The notes below the pieces were generated by a model. That model ran no database searches, had not been told where the DNA came from, and was given only the letters and a program-made list of their open reading frames with translations. Position numbers and translations under genes: made by a program. Positions 34,201-42,490 of a DNA stretch of 64,000 bases are shown here, one piece after another. Location of the stretch: assembly GCA_030762935.1 (NCBI GenBank), contig CM060900.1, positions 435,157,921 through 435,221,920 of the forward strand, given 5' to 3'. Source of the DNA: Hymenopus coronatus (Eukaryota; Arthropoda; Insecta; Mantodea; Hymenopodidae). How positions within the stretch are numbered: position 1 is the first letter of the stretch; each line of letters begins with the position of its first letter.

Positions 34201-36344
34201 TGTGGTCTCTATTTTTGCTCCCCACCTGTGGCATGGCAAATGACATAGATGGAGCAACGCAAGTAATAGTTCTGTGGGATCCTCATCTAAATTACATTCA
34301 AAATACAACTTGAACACAGTTTTGACAAATGGAGAGATGGAATAGTTTGGGATGTTGTTGTAAACTCACCACTGACTGACAAAAAAACTGCAGCTCTACT
34401 CTGCACCAATCTTTCCTACCCTCTTCTTTAGTGCAGTGGCAATAAAATAAACAGAATGAGAACTGTCATGGTAGTAAATATCATGCAGTCTTGTGCGAAT
34501 TAAATTGTGTCTCCAGAGAAAAGTACACATGAGAGCAAAAAACTGTTTCCTCTATCGTAACCAGCACATTGAGCAGCATAGGAATCGCATATTTTAATTC
34601 CCTGGTTAATTACATTGATGCACTGTGGTGAAGATAATTATTGTGTAACAAGCCTGTAAATGGTGTCTATTTCTAGCATAAGCTAACAAAATTTCTCTTT
34701 TCCAGGAAATCCTACAGCAACAATTCCTTGTTCAAAACTAGTGGAATGTGCGAGGAAAGGTATTTTAAACATATTTTCTCATTTAGAGATACAAACAGTT
34801 GTATCTTATTTAGTTATTTTAATTTCTTTTGCCAGTCTTTCTTTATCACATTTATTCTCCACCTTTAACTGTGGGCTTTTACCTTTAAAACAATTGTCTA
34901 TTGACCATGGTGTATTTGGATTTGTGGTTTACATATTCACACTTGCACCCATACTACTAGAATTCTTGGTTGGAGAACAGTTCCTACCCCCCAGCCAGGA
35001 ATAAAACTATGGACCCCTTGCTCAGCAGGTTTTGGCAGCTTTTATCTGACTTGGGCTAATATAGTGCCCCCTTTAGTTTCTAAGCTAATATGAAATATAA
35101 TTGAACATTTTCACTGATATCTTAACTATTTTGTGTAATACCAAATTTTTATTTAGGTAAATATTGAAACTATTTCTAGTAGAATAATTGTATATTGAAG
35201 AAAATGTTTATAAGTATGAATATTTTTCTTTATACAGCATAGACAGCTAAAGAAAAAACATTGATATCAGCATTAATATACTAAATTTAAATAATATGCA
35301 ATTGAATATGGGTGTTATGCCACGAAGTATTCACTCCCGCCTTCTATAATAAAAATAACTTAAACACTGAAGTATGATTGTCCCAGAGAATGTTTCATAA
35401 CTAAGCTGACTATGGATATCAGATTAATACACTGTCAATAAGGACCTTTAGATTTTCAGACTAAAAAGTCCTTCACAAATTTAAATAGATATAGAATCAA
35501 TGTGACGTCAACCAAAATCTATAGGTGCATGGTTATGGAGCAGCTGATTTTCCAGATATAGACTATTAGTGAATGTTGTACAGTTTTCTTTTTTTTTTTC
35601 CCTTTTTTCTTTAACCTGATGTTGGTCGAGGTCGTTACACTAATGCTGATGGTCGACATGTGAGCGCAGGACCACAAAGTGTTTGCCCAGGTTTTAACAT
35701 AGTATTCTATGGTTCCATTTATTAAATTTTGAATATTTAATAAATATGTACATGTCTTTTAGGATAATAGTACTACACTAGAGGCTACAGCTAACTTTTC
35801 GTTTTAGTACTGTAATGTTCTACACTATTTTATTAACATTTATCTCGCTTTCTTTAGTTGCAGCAAAATACTTTGATGTTATACTGTTATAAGTTTATTA
35901 TGACTGACTTTGTACATTGCTCTACAAAACTATCTTCTAGTACAGCAGTTTATAATGGACATAATACACTGAACACATATAGGCGCAATGCTCTGCTGAC
36001 ATTACAACCATAATAATACAATTCTATAAACAGACTGCACAACATGATATGTGCATTAGAAAGTTTATGACAAAACAGGTGTACTGAATGACCTATTAGG
36101 ATTGCTTATATTTACTAGACCATCAATAGTAATTATTTATTATGTTGAAATGTATGTAATTTTCACACTGACACAGTGAATAATTTGTTTCTGAATAGTT
36201 TTACTATTTTCTTAACAAGTGTATCTAGTATTCAGAAGTACCTTCATTGACATTTCCTACACAATGTAATAAAATTGCATGTTCTCTACAGATGGGATTC
36301 AGCATCTCTTATTGCTATTTTTTTCCTGGTTCTGGGCTTATTAG
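19191..36344 (+). CDS. Split gene for a short secreted Ser/Thr/Pro-rich protein (192 aa model)
   Basis: Seven coding exons: 19191-19281, 20734-20844, 22022-22123, 29478-29561, 31921-32004, 34706-34759 and 36292-36344. Together they give 579 nt, 192 codons plus TAG, without an internal stop. Every internal junction is phase 1, and all internal exons are multiples of three, so each can be skipped without shifting frame. Residues 1-23 form a signal peptide (basic lysine, then LLGVVLLAHMLHAVS, likely cleavage before QQ). The middle is rich in Ser, Thr and Pro with one N-glycosylation sequon (NFT) and three cysteines. The C-terminus is HLLLLFFSWFWAY, a hydrophobic tail ending at the stop, compatible with a GPI-attachment signal. 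No family is recognised and no function is claimed. Introns carry LINEs, SINEs and DNA elements. The weakest parts are the exon 3 donor and the last exon. Confidence 0.6.
19328..20069. mobile_element. R2 MITE with TTAA flanks, in the intron after exon 2
   Basis: Inverted ends GACACTGRGAGTGAAATTT lie at 19332-19350 and 20045-20063, with one mismatch in 19. Both are bounded by TTAA (19328-19331 and 20066-20069), the piggyBac-type target site. The interior has no coding potential. The copy at 50752-51661 shares the interior blocks CCTGTTTCCTAG, ATTTTATAAA and AGAAGTATCTAT, and also has TTAA at both ends. Confidence 0.6.
20734..20844 (+). CDS. Exon 3 of the split gene
   Basis: Acceptor CTCTAATTTCAG; 111 nt, phase 1 to 1, encoding DTDLVSKVRSAAQ, then ESEKGSCSGKD and TTKASR. 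The donor is A|GTGATA, which is weak. Alignment with exon 4 shows the homologous donor position carries AT rather than GT here. The site used would be three bases upstream, which keeps the frame. An alternative donor GTATAC eight bases downstream would break the phase pattern. Confidence 0.5.
20845..22021 (+). other. Intron 3, duplicated sequence
   Basis: The blocks after exon 3 (CAATAATACTTTTTT, TACCTTGTCTTCTT, AAATAATGG and GCTTCTGATTTAG at 20970-21130) recur after exon 4 at 22250-22340. The duplication unit therefore includes intron as well as exon. Confidence 0.6.
22022..22123 (+). CDS. Exon 4 of the split gene
   Basis: Acceptor AGTTTATATCAG; 102 nt, phase 1 to 1. It encodes DSEGGSTPRQPSPDSGYL, then SDTENTNFTTNSPRR. 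The donor is AGAG|GTAGTG. The first intron bases, GTAGTGTATGCAGTGTTTCTC, closely resemble those after exons 5 and 6, showing common origin. It contains the only N-glycosylation sequon. Confidence 0.6.
22385..22550. repeat. Tandem duplication of about 88 bp
   Basis: Two adjacent units share TATCTATAAC, then GACATCTTCAG or GCCATCTTCAG, AGCAATTTTGTCTAGG or its TATCTAGG variant, and TCCTTTGAATGGT. They start near 22373 and 22461. They lie directly against the poly-T of the SINE that follows. Confidence 0.75.
22551..22744 (-). mobile_element. SINE family C with poly-A tail
   Basis: On the minus strand a tRNA-like head ends at 22744. It has an A-box-like TGGCCACGCTCGCTAGAGC and B box GGGTTCAAGTCCC at 22681-22693. 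A unique body follows, and the poly-A tail reads as T on the + strand (22551-22574). Confidence 0.75.
25132..25705 (+). repeat. 286-bp tandem duplication within the RT domain
   Basis: Unit 1 (25132-25417) and unit 2 (25418-25705) both start ATGTTACTTTTCCAG and end TTTGTGGATGC. They are about 95% identical by eye. Both lack the same residues between ILKP and ISLTSC, so that deletion preceded the duplication. Confidence 0.9.
25850..25897 (+). repeat. Short tandem repeat, two copies of about 24 bp
   Basis: GGTTGGTGAGGGGTGAATT occurs twice in direct succession within the LINE relic. Confidence 0.85.
27810..28379 (+). other. Intron sequence, duplicated block without its exon
   Basis: From about 28185 the order TAGTTCCCTTTTAGCCAGTA, then CTAATTCATC, CAATCACATA, AATTAAGGGTTTAC and GATAATTCTTGTGTAAC matches the introns around exons 5 and 6. 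No exon-like open segment flanked by splice sites is seen before it. Confidence 0.5.
28380..29440 (-). pseudogene. Mariner-type transposase relic
   Basis: Broken minus frames give a degraded CPLSPPQ segment (expected PPRSPDL) near 28755. KCARQIHTPCKN follows in one frame, then HQEIAGISTCELQQ-like and VKDSFLKRC near 28600, then a GGGQFQHLL-type C-terminus near 28547. This is the end of a DDxD mariner-type transposase in another frame. The element sits between GATGTA and GCATTTAGCTG, which are nearly adjacent in the paralogous intron before exon 6. That fixes it as an insertion into the duplicated intron. The left boundary CTGGGTGATCTAAAAAC is typical of such ends; the right end is unclear. Confidence 0.6.
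29478..29561 (+). CDS. Exon 5 of the split gene
   Basis: Acceptor TTTCTCTATTCCAG; 84 nt, phase 1 to 1, donor G|GTAATG. It encodes KHSPTTSNALIRIDSVPPSK and then PPIPVEA. It is 84 nt like exon 6, with the same splice sites and a shared second half. Only this frame is open through the segment. Confidence 0.65.
29587..29790 (+). repeat. 97-bp tandem duplication in the intron after exon 5
   Basis: TCTCATTTAGAATTATAAAC (29577) and TCTCATTTAGAGCTATAAAC (29685) begin two units. Both continue AGATTTGGTTCTTT, AACTTGTCA, TTAATTTCCTTTGAT and TTTATTTAGTTCCCTTC. Confidence 0.8.
29930..31720 (+). mobile_element. LINE relic with YADD reverse transcriptase, interrupted by a SINE
   Basis: After the SINE, the frame at 30440-30630 gives LGEEILNQLWGMEERL, then LLGLFYADDMVVCS with YADD at 30538-30549, and IGEVDSVAKYGV. 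The next frame gives VNQAKNKMVAF, as in non-LTR RTs. Near 31390-31480 a GWV.RLGVSKLGE-like segment resembles the distal part of such ORFs. Many stops. The upstream part (29930-30167) resumes after the SINE at a duplicated GGGCTTGG, so both pieces are one element. Confidence 0.65.
30168..30438 (-). mobile_element. SINE family A, full copy with 12-bp target-site duplication
   Basis: The element occupies 30180-30426 on the minus strand. It has a tRNA-like head (B box GGGTTCGATCCCAAG, A box TGGCCGAGTGGTTAGACC), the common body, the 3' end GCGGGCGTTAAA, and a poly-A tail that reads as T at 30179-30192. The flanks CATGGGCTTGGT at 30168-30179 and 30427-30438 are identical. The insertion lies inside the LINE relic, so it is the younger event. 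Confidence 0.92.
31921..32004 (+). CDS. Exon 6 of the split gene
   Basis: Acceptor TTTCTCTATTCCAG, identical to that of exon 5; 84 nt, phase 1 to 1, donor G|GTAATG. It encodes KHSPTIPISIMKTDSVPTST and then PPIPVKA. The shared pattern with exon 5 is KHSPT....... DSVP.S.PPIPV.A. Confidence 0.65.
32005..32590 (+). other. Intron 6
   Basis: The first 220 bases parallel the intron after exon 5 (TTTTCTCATTCAGAGTTATA, TTAATTTCCTTTGAT, GAGATGCTCCCTAA, CAAGGGTTTACACTA). No further gene is seen. Confidence 0.6.
32591..34125 (-). pseudogene. Repeat-borne arthropod protein relic, SINE-interrupted
   Basis: Collinear minus-strand fragments: SQAELNDLGSRLQEK (33944-33900), LIYCNDMNGLLKEFGM then EWLLYIDSAKSCLKSVFFHN (33838-33700), FTKNLMKAIDKDGWGFQYL then FPAISHAKLKEGV (33400-33290). 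After the SINE come a FLENVRSENHRELTEQ segment (about 32910), LEMWVTNMIKDFNK (32770) and LLADYCRML (about 32680). I recognise this order from a family present in many copies in arthropod genomes, usually unnamed and probably carried by a DNA transposon. Frameshifts and stops make it dead. Confidence 0.7.
32947..33243 (-). mobile_element. SINE family A copy with 13-bp target-site duplication
   Basis: The element occupies 32960-33230 on the minus strand, with a long T run (poly-A) at 32960-33004. Flanks TTTCAGTATSTGT at 32947-32959 and 33231-33243 differ at one base. It is inserted in the coding relic at 32591-34125. Confidence 0.88.
34126..34705 (+). other. Intron 6, distal part
   Basis: Ends with GTGAAGATAATTATTGTGTAAC, then CTGTAAATGGTGTCTATTTCTAGCATAAG. 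This is the same upstream block as before exons 5 and 6, then acceptor TTCTCTTTTCCAG. Confidence 0.6.
34706..34759 (+). CDS. Exon 7 of the split gene
   Basis: 54 nt, phase 1 to 1, donor G|GTATTT. It encodes GNPTATIPCSKLVECARK. It is a diverged member of the duplicated series: the flanking intron keeps TTTTCTCATTTAGAGATA. It supplies two of the three mature cysteines. Confidence 0.6.
34760..36291 (+). other. Intron 7
   Basis: AT-rich, with no element recognised. A T tract lies at 35589-35610. It ends with the acceptor TGTTCTCTACAG. Confidence 0.45.
36292..36344 (+). CDS. Exon 8: hydrophobic C-terminus and stop
   Basis: After a good polypyrimidine tract and AG, the phase-1 frame reads DGIQHLLLLFFSWFWAY and TAG. 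The hydrophobic run abutting the stop is what a GPI signal or a tail anchor would look like. No AATAAA is seen in the next 2 kb; the nearest are near 38508 and 38548. The 3' end is therefore unresolved, and this exon is the least certain. Confidence 0.5.
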
Positions 36345-36519
36345 GTGTCTCAGCTTTCTAGACAAACTCAAAAGTTCTGATCAGAGACTATGTGTTGAAG
36401 CACTGAAAATCATGTGTGGTTTTGTGAGTGAAAGAGCAAGGTTCTCCAGAAACATTCTCCTGGGTTTATCCACAGCTGTATTTGAGAGGTAAATAATCTG
36501 TCCATTTATTCCAGTAATG

Positions 36520-38000
36520 CTCATAAGGGAAAAGAAAATCCACAGTGGCTAATGAAAACAAACCCTTTTGATTTTAGTTCATCCACCACAGCTACTTCAC
36601 CTTTTGTCAAGTTGTAGAAAATGATCATTTCAAGCTTGCAAGCATCACCAGCAGAGGAATCAATATCAGCCCTGAAGTTTATAGAGGAAGTAATCAGGAT
36701 GTTTTAGTTTTTCTCGGGTTGTAAGAAACCAGAGTTCCCCGTTCCTCGAAGGTAAAGAAACTATTGTTGGTTTTGAGTATTTACCATGATGGTAGGAGTT
36801 TCTTTTTTGCTTTTTCAAATCGTCTCTGCCAGAGTTGCATTTTTATGAATGAGTTCATTCATTAGGTCCACAGAACTAAACCAATTGTCTATAGTTGCAT
36901 AGCGCCCAGTGCCTTCAAAGGATTGAACCATTCTTTTCACAATAGCACTTGGTCTCATGTCTGTTGCAAATGGGCATTCATATGGTTGTTCGCCAGGGTA
37001 TATTTCCTTGTTTGCTGTATAGAATATAGGGCGTCCACCAAAGCAAATATTTTGATTCAGTACCTGTATAGTTTTGTAGGACTTTACTGCCTAAATTTAC
37101 ACCTGGAAAAGATTCCAGCATTTCATCAATTGTCAAATATTCTCCAACACAGTAAAGTTCCTGGATCCTTGATGCAAACCCCCAGACATCACTCTTGCTG
37201 GAGCAAGGTTGCTCATAGATTTTCAAGCAGGCTTTGTAACTTCAAAATGAGGACCTCTAAGAAATAGTGGAAACCTGTTGCACTTCATGGTCTGACGAAG
37301 TTGTTCTAGAGCCCAAAGCTAGGTAATATTTTGGTGAGTTGATTTCTGCATGCCTGCTTAGTAAAGTAGTTCTAAAACAGCCTTCATTTCTTCTTAAGTA
37401 GTATTGGGCGCATCACTTTCCCTTGAGTAGTTTGCTTGAATTTTTGTAAGCCTCTTGTTGGTGTACTCCACTACTTTTCTAAAACACTATCTGAGATGCC
37501 AACATCTTATTTCTGTTGTTGCATACTGAGCTCCTTGCTTTACATCTAAGGGATGAATAACAATATTCCTCTTCCTGGTACGTGAGTTAGGTGGGTGTGA
37601 ATGGACACACATATGGTCACATTATCTCTACCTACATATTGTGGTGAGATATTTTTTGGCAAGTTCAGAATTTTATTCATCTGCAGATACTTCCAATGCT
37701 GTATTATGATCACTGTATATGGAATTTTCCTTGCAAGAAAATCCAGTGTTTTTTACTTGACCAGATAAGTTATTGTCATAAAAAATCCAAATTATAAGAC
37801 GGATTCATTTTCAATATCCTCAAGCCGTTTTAATACTTTTGTTCCTGTTGTTCTATCATTGATAGCTTACTAATGCAGACTGATATGGTGCAATACTAGC
37901 CGATAATGCGAACACTCTTGTCAGTAATACCTACAAATTCTTGTCTCGGAACTTATAAAGAATACCATGTTAATCTGACAACAATTCATCCGCCAATGGC
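36520..38000 (-). pseudogene. piggyBac-type transposase relic 1
   Basis: Minus-strand fragments in order: ELYCVGEYLTIDEMLESFPG (37170-37110), YTGTESKYLLWW (37065), RYATIDNWFSSVDLMNELIH (about 36900-36850), and near 36630 MIIFYNLTKGEVAVVDELKS. These correspond to piggyBac transposase landmarks: the TIDE..V.F.GR segment, the DNWF block containing a catalytic Asp, and FYN.TKGGVD..D. Frameshifts and stops separate them. The 5' coding part extends towards 38000 with low recognisability. No TTAA-bounded ends were resolved. Confidence 0.75.
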
Positions 38001-38662
38001 TGACATGTGAGTGGTATGCTCAGTTTGGTGCATGAGTTAATTCTTTTTTAATTTCTAGAGAATTAAAATATTGAAATGCTATGTAATAGACATTAACTTA
38101 TTCTATAACCATGCTTTGAATGGTACACATAGTATGAAACATTTTGATTTAAAAGTAAACAAGATAGTGTATTTTTTTAATCAACCAACGACAGGTTAAA
38201 TATGTAATAGCATCAGCAATTTTAAATAATTACATGTTGGTTTGTAGTTGTTACGTAGCTTAATTTCAACTCCCTTTAAGACGATAATCGATACGATACT
38301 ATAGAATTATATCATAATGTAATTTGTTGTAGCTCAAGAGACCTCTGATATTTTGATGTTCTTATCATCCAAAATACGATACTTATTTGGAGAATGTGCA
38401 ACATCTGTCGTTTATGGAGACGAAGAGAAACATGTAGGTATTACATATATGCAGATAAATAGAGAATTTAGTAAATTCTCTATTATTTTGAAGGTTTCAG
38501 ACAAAATAAATATTTTCATTATGTTGCCAAATATAGCACATCTTCAATAAATATTCATAATCAGTTTTGATCAACATTTAATTCTAATTCTTAACGAAAT
38601 TTTGCAAGCACTTCATAAAAAATTCTGATTGAAGTTTGATTGCTTATATCTGAACTTTAATG
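38001..38662. other. No gene seen
   Basis: AT-rich spacer between the piggyBac relic and the mariner element. Confidence 0.5.
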
Positions 38663-39978
38663 TACGAGGGGCATACTGAAAGTCATGAGCAACACTGTTT
38701 TACAATCTTAATATTTATTTTTAAGCCAAACCAAATACATGATCATAATCTACAGACTTTCTTTCACTTTTCGACATAGCCTCCATTGTTTTGCACACAT
38801 TTCGCCCATCATTCTACAATTTTGAAAATGCCCTTGTGATAGAACTCCATTCCAGCTGCCCGCAGACCCTGACGCACTGCTTTCCGAATATCCTCCAGCA
38901 TCTTGTAGCGTTGGCCACGCATCTGCTCCTTCACAGAACCGAAAAGATGGTAGTCGGAGGGTGCCAAGTCGGGACTGTAGGGAGGATGTGGAAGAGTTTC
39001 CCACCCTAATGCCCTGATCTTCTCCATAGTGGCACGAGCAGTATGCGGACGCGCATTATCCTGTTGAAGGATGATCCTCTTTCCAGGGTGTTTATCACGC
39101 AAAGCCCGATGGAGCTTCAGAAGTGTCTTGATGTAGCGGGCAGAATTTATGGTTTGTTCAGGTTCAAGAAAGTCAACCAGAATGCAACCTTGTGCATCCC
39201 AAAAGACACTTCCCATAATTTTTCCTACAGACTGCACTGTCTTTGCTTTCTTCTTCGATGGTGAGTTCAAGTGGTGCCATTCCATACTCTGACGTTTCGT
39301 TTCTGGCTCATAGTGATGGAACCAGCTCTCATCTCCAGTCACAATACACGTCAAAAATTCATCACCTTCATTATGAAATCTCTGAAGAAGGTTTTGTGCA
39401 ATGGTTCTTCTCTGAAGTTTGTGATCTTCAGTCAATAAACGGGGGACCCAACGGGCACAGACCTTTCAATAACCCAAGCTGTGGATCATTTCTTGCACTG
39501 CACTATGTCCTATTCCAAGTTGCGCAGCAGTTTCATTCACAGTGAAACGCCTATCTCCTGTAATGAGCTCATCAACTCTTTCCGTGTTGTGTTCTGTAGA
39601 GGCAGCTCGAGGACGCCCGCTACGAGGCGCATTTTGCAGACTCATGTTTCCATCTTTGAAATGTTTCACCCATCTTCTAACACTGCTGGCACCCATGTAG
39701 ACACCTCCATACGCACATTGAAGTCTGAGATGAATTTCAGGAGCAGATTTTCCTTCTTTCACAAGGAATTCAATGACAGCACGCTGTCGAAACGAAACAT
39801 CAATGTCAGCCATTTTTCAAACAACGTCTGTGGTCACGTGATAGAAGCTAATGATGTCATAATATGTCAACATGTGGCTTAAAGTCTGTAGATTACGATC
39901 CTGCAATTCGTTTCGTTACATTGTTGAAATTTAAATTTTTACAATGGGTTGCTCGTGACTTTCAGTATGCCCCTCGTA
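38663..39978 (-). mobile_element. Complete mariner element with TA target duplication
   Basis: The 1312-bp element (38665-39976) has terminal inverted repeats starting CGAGGGGCATACTGAAAGTC. They match at 28 of 29 positions, the difference being ATGAGC versus ACGAGC. TA dinucleotides flank both ends (38663-38664 and 39977-39978), the universal mariner target. Size, ends and the single internal ORF are those of an ordinary full-length mariner. The subfamily was not determined. Confidence 0.95.
38764..39813 (-). pseudogene. Mariner DD34D transposase with two in-frame TGA codons
   Basis: One uninterrupted frame from ATG at 39813 to TGA at 38764-38766 gives 349 codons, broken only by TGA at 39466-39468 and at 38806-38808. 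There are no frameshifts. The N-terminal helix-turn-helix half contains SVRRWVKHFKDGN. The catalytic part has TGDESW, QQDNARPH and YSPDLAPSDYHLF, with exactly 34 residues between the second and third Asp. The usual C-terminal CVQNNGGYVEK lies after the second stop. Both stops could derive from CGA by deamination. All three catalytic aspartates remain, so the element is recently inactivated. Confidence 0.93.
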
Positions 39979-40217
39979 CTGCAGAAGGAATGAACAGATA
40001 TGGAATTAGCAAGTGACAAAATCAGTCATTTACAATTAAGAAGTATATTAATTGCTCATATTTTGGAGTCACAGTGGAACAGGGTGTTAAAACTTCTATT
40101 TAAAGCTATGGAGAGAGACAAAGATATCTTCAACTATTTCTGAATTATTTATTAACTTCAGAAACTTGAGGGTATATACCATATTCTTTTAAATTTCATC
40201 TGCAGCAATATCCTTCC

Positions 40218-40358
40218 TTAGTCTTCAATCCTTGAGTTGGTTTGTAGCAATTCTCCATTCAGATTCTCTGTCTTCATTTTTAATCCTTCATATGTTCTGT
40301 TGTTTATGTGACTCTTAATTTGTTTTATGTACTGTAGTCTTGCTCTTCTTTTGCTATC
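40218..40358 (-). pseudogene. LINE ORF2 C-terminal fragment
   Basis: The minus frame gives SKRRARLQYIKQIKSHINN, then RTYEGLKMKTEN and, after a one-base shift, EWRIATNQLKD. This has the order of the GR.R..YI..I......TY.ELK....REEWR..ANQ tail of many arthropod LINEs. Nothing else of the element is seen. Confidence 0.55.
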
Positions 40359-40882
40359 AAAAGTTAATAAGGGAATTCTAAAAGAAAATATTCAGCTTGC
40401 TATGTTATATGGCACTCATTTTATTACTACATTTTTGTTTAAACGATAAGATTGAAAAACATTAAACTCATGAAAACAAAGTGGGAATATATTTTGGACA
40501 TTTGAAAATGGCAGAATTTGCCAATTTTAGATTGGAAAATAAAGCGAAATTGGGGATTTATGCAAAATACCGTAATTTGAATGATTTTCTAACAATATGA
40601 GACTTATCCAGGAAAAAGATAAATAGATTAAAAAAAAAGGACTAAATTTTGATTTATAGTTGTTTTATCACATGGAGGATTCAATTTGGTGCTGACATAG
40701 TACTACAAATACTTTCTGGCAGATGGCTATTCTATATATCCAAATACAAATCACGAATATGTAAATTTCCAAGTCTATGCTCCATAATGTTACTGCAATG
40801 AAAATCATGCTTGAGTAACGTTGCTTATTGAATTGATATATCTCAGGTTGCATTGTAGGCCATTTCATTTGATGTGACTTGT

Positions 40883-40955
40883 CACACATTAAAGTTAAAG
40901 TGGGCGTTAAACACTACCCAAAAAAAAAAAAAAAAAAAACACACACACATTAAAG
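40883..40955 (+). mobile_element. Severely 5'-truncated SINE A tail with 12-bp target duplication
   Basis: TTAAAGTGGGCGTTAAACAC, then a poly-A tract (40920-40939), lies between two copies of CACACATTAAAG (40883-40894 and 40944-40955). Only the last 25 or so bases of the SINE are present. Confidence 0.85.
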
Positions 40956-41439
40956 AATCTTTTATCTTCGAAGTCCTTTTAGTTCTTTAAAATCTGGTTT
41001 TGAAATTAATGATGTTTATTATAAATTTATTTCTAAACCCTTTTCATTCACACTGTACAAGAATACACTTAAGTTTTAGAAATTAAATCAAAATATAAAA
41101 GCAAGGGACTTGAAAAATACAATACAATTTTGTTCTAAAAAAATCTTGAGTCAAGAGATCACAGGATGTTAGGAATATACCATCTTCATAAGTTGAAGAT
41201 ATAACAGCATACCTGAATCAGATGAGAGAAGCTTAGTGTTCTTTTGGGTGTTTCAGCATGAAAGAACTCATCATTAACCTTTTGATATGAAAACCCAATT
41301 TATGATTTGAGTTTAAGTAGCAGTATAAAACTTTTTAAATATCATTCAACCTCTCAGCTTTATCTTCCACCCTGCTGTTTAGAATGGCTAATATTATAAT
41401 TAAAACAAATTGGTATATTGCACTCACATGACTTGCACC

Positions 41440-42215
41440 ATCTATTTTGCAACTATTCTTAAAAAAGCCTATTATTTTATCTATTTCATGCTAATAAAGA
41501 TAAACATTAGCAGAAATGGTTAGTTTACACTATTTTTTCTTATAGCTTCAAAGGGAGTAAAGGACTACACTAGGCTATAGCAATAGCAAAACCTTTTAGG
41601 ATGCCAAGGTTGGTCAGAATACCTTCAAATTCCTCTGAGTTTGCAAGACCAGGGTGAAAAAAAGAAGAAAAAAAAACTGAAAGATGACTTGTCATTTGAG
41701 GAAAGTTGAAGTATGAAAACTTAAATAAGATACAAGGAATATTATCTTATAAATGGTTAAGCACACAAATAAAACAAATGTGACATAAATTGTGAGTTTA
41801 AATGAAATCTACAAAAGTCACCGAGAATGAAGGGGGTTTCAGGGAATATTTGCAGAAAATTCAAGATATACATTTCATTTGTGATTTGTTTATATTTGGA
41901 ACCATTTTTGAGAAAATCAAAGTTTCAAAAAAAAATTATCCATTTAAAGGGTAGTTGGAGAGGGGTACTTTCATGATAATCATGTGTTACATGCATAAAA
42001 TATACTGAACTTAAATTTCAGTTATGCTGTTCACCGACACATGAAGAGAGAGAGAGGGAGAGAGACGTTTTTTTGAAATGTGTTCTTTTATAATCATTTG
42101 GGTCTTCAAAACATATTTTCAGTGAAATCTTGGTATCACATTTTTGGTGAAATGCAATACCTTCTCTATCTACTATGTACATATACTGCATGTAGTAGGG
42201 AAGGTAAAAAACACT
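41440..42215 (-). repeat. Dispersed repeat R1, longest copy
   Basis: Collinear with the reverse complement of 10410-10806 at one end (TACCTTCTCTATCTACTATG to AATCTTGGTATC) and with 17744-18260 at the other (TCATGCTAATAAAGATAAAC). It therefore joins both halves of the family into one unit of at least 770 bp. GA-repeat at 42044-42065. Confidence 0.6.
42161..42210. repeat. Near-palindrome at the R1 terminus
   Basis: TACCTTCTCTATCTACTATG and CATGTAGTAGGGAAGGTA are inverted around a short spacer. The equivalent end of the 10410-10806 copy is also palindromic, though with a partly different arm sequence. Confidence 0.7.
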
Positions 42216-42490
42216 GATGACAGTAATAAAAACCTCGGGGGCTGCTTAAAATAATGGTATTCATATCTTGTTCACAACCTTTGCTTACCTGTTGTAAAAG
42301 CATTATGTAGTTTTATTTTTTCAGTTTGTAAGAAATCCATATTTTGGCTCGGATAAACTTGTTTCACATTGAATAATTATAAAACAAATTAAGAATTCAA
42401 AATGGCCTCTCTTTGATACCCAAATACTCTATTAAGTGACTGCACTTTTAATGTATTCATGTTCCAGGATGCCTAAAATGCAGGAAGAGT

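Noticed and set aside
36247..36492. 81-codon ORF starting at 36247 as an independent gene
   Set aside because: It starts inside what looks like an intron and is in another frame from the splice-compatible one; no motif supports it. The shorter phase-1 exon at 36292-36344 explains the acceptor better.
39243..39882. Open frames of 100-133 codons on the + strand over the mariner
   Set aside because: They are antisense shadows of the mariner transposase, which is supported by catalytic motifs and element ends.
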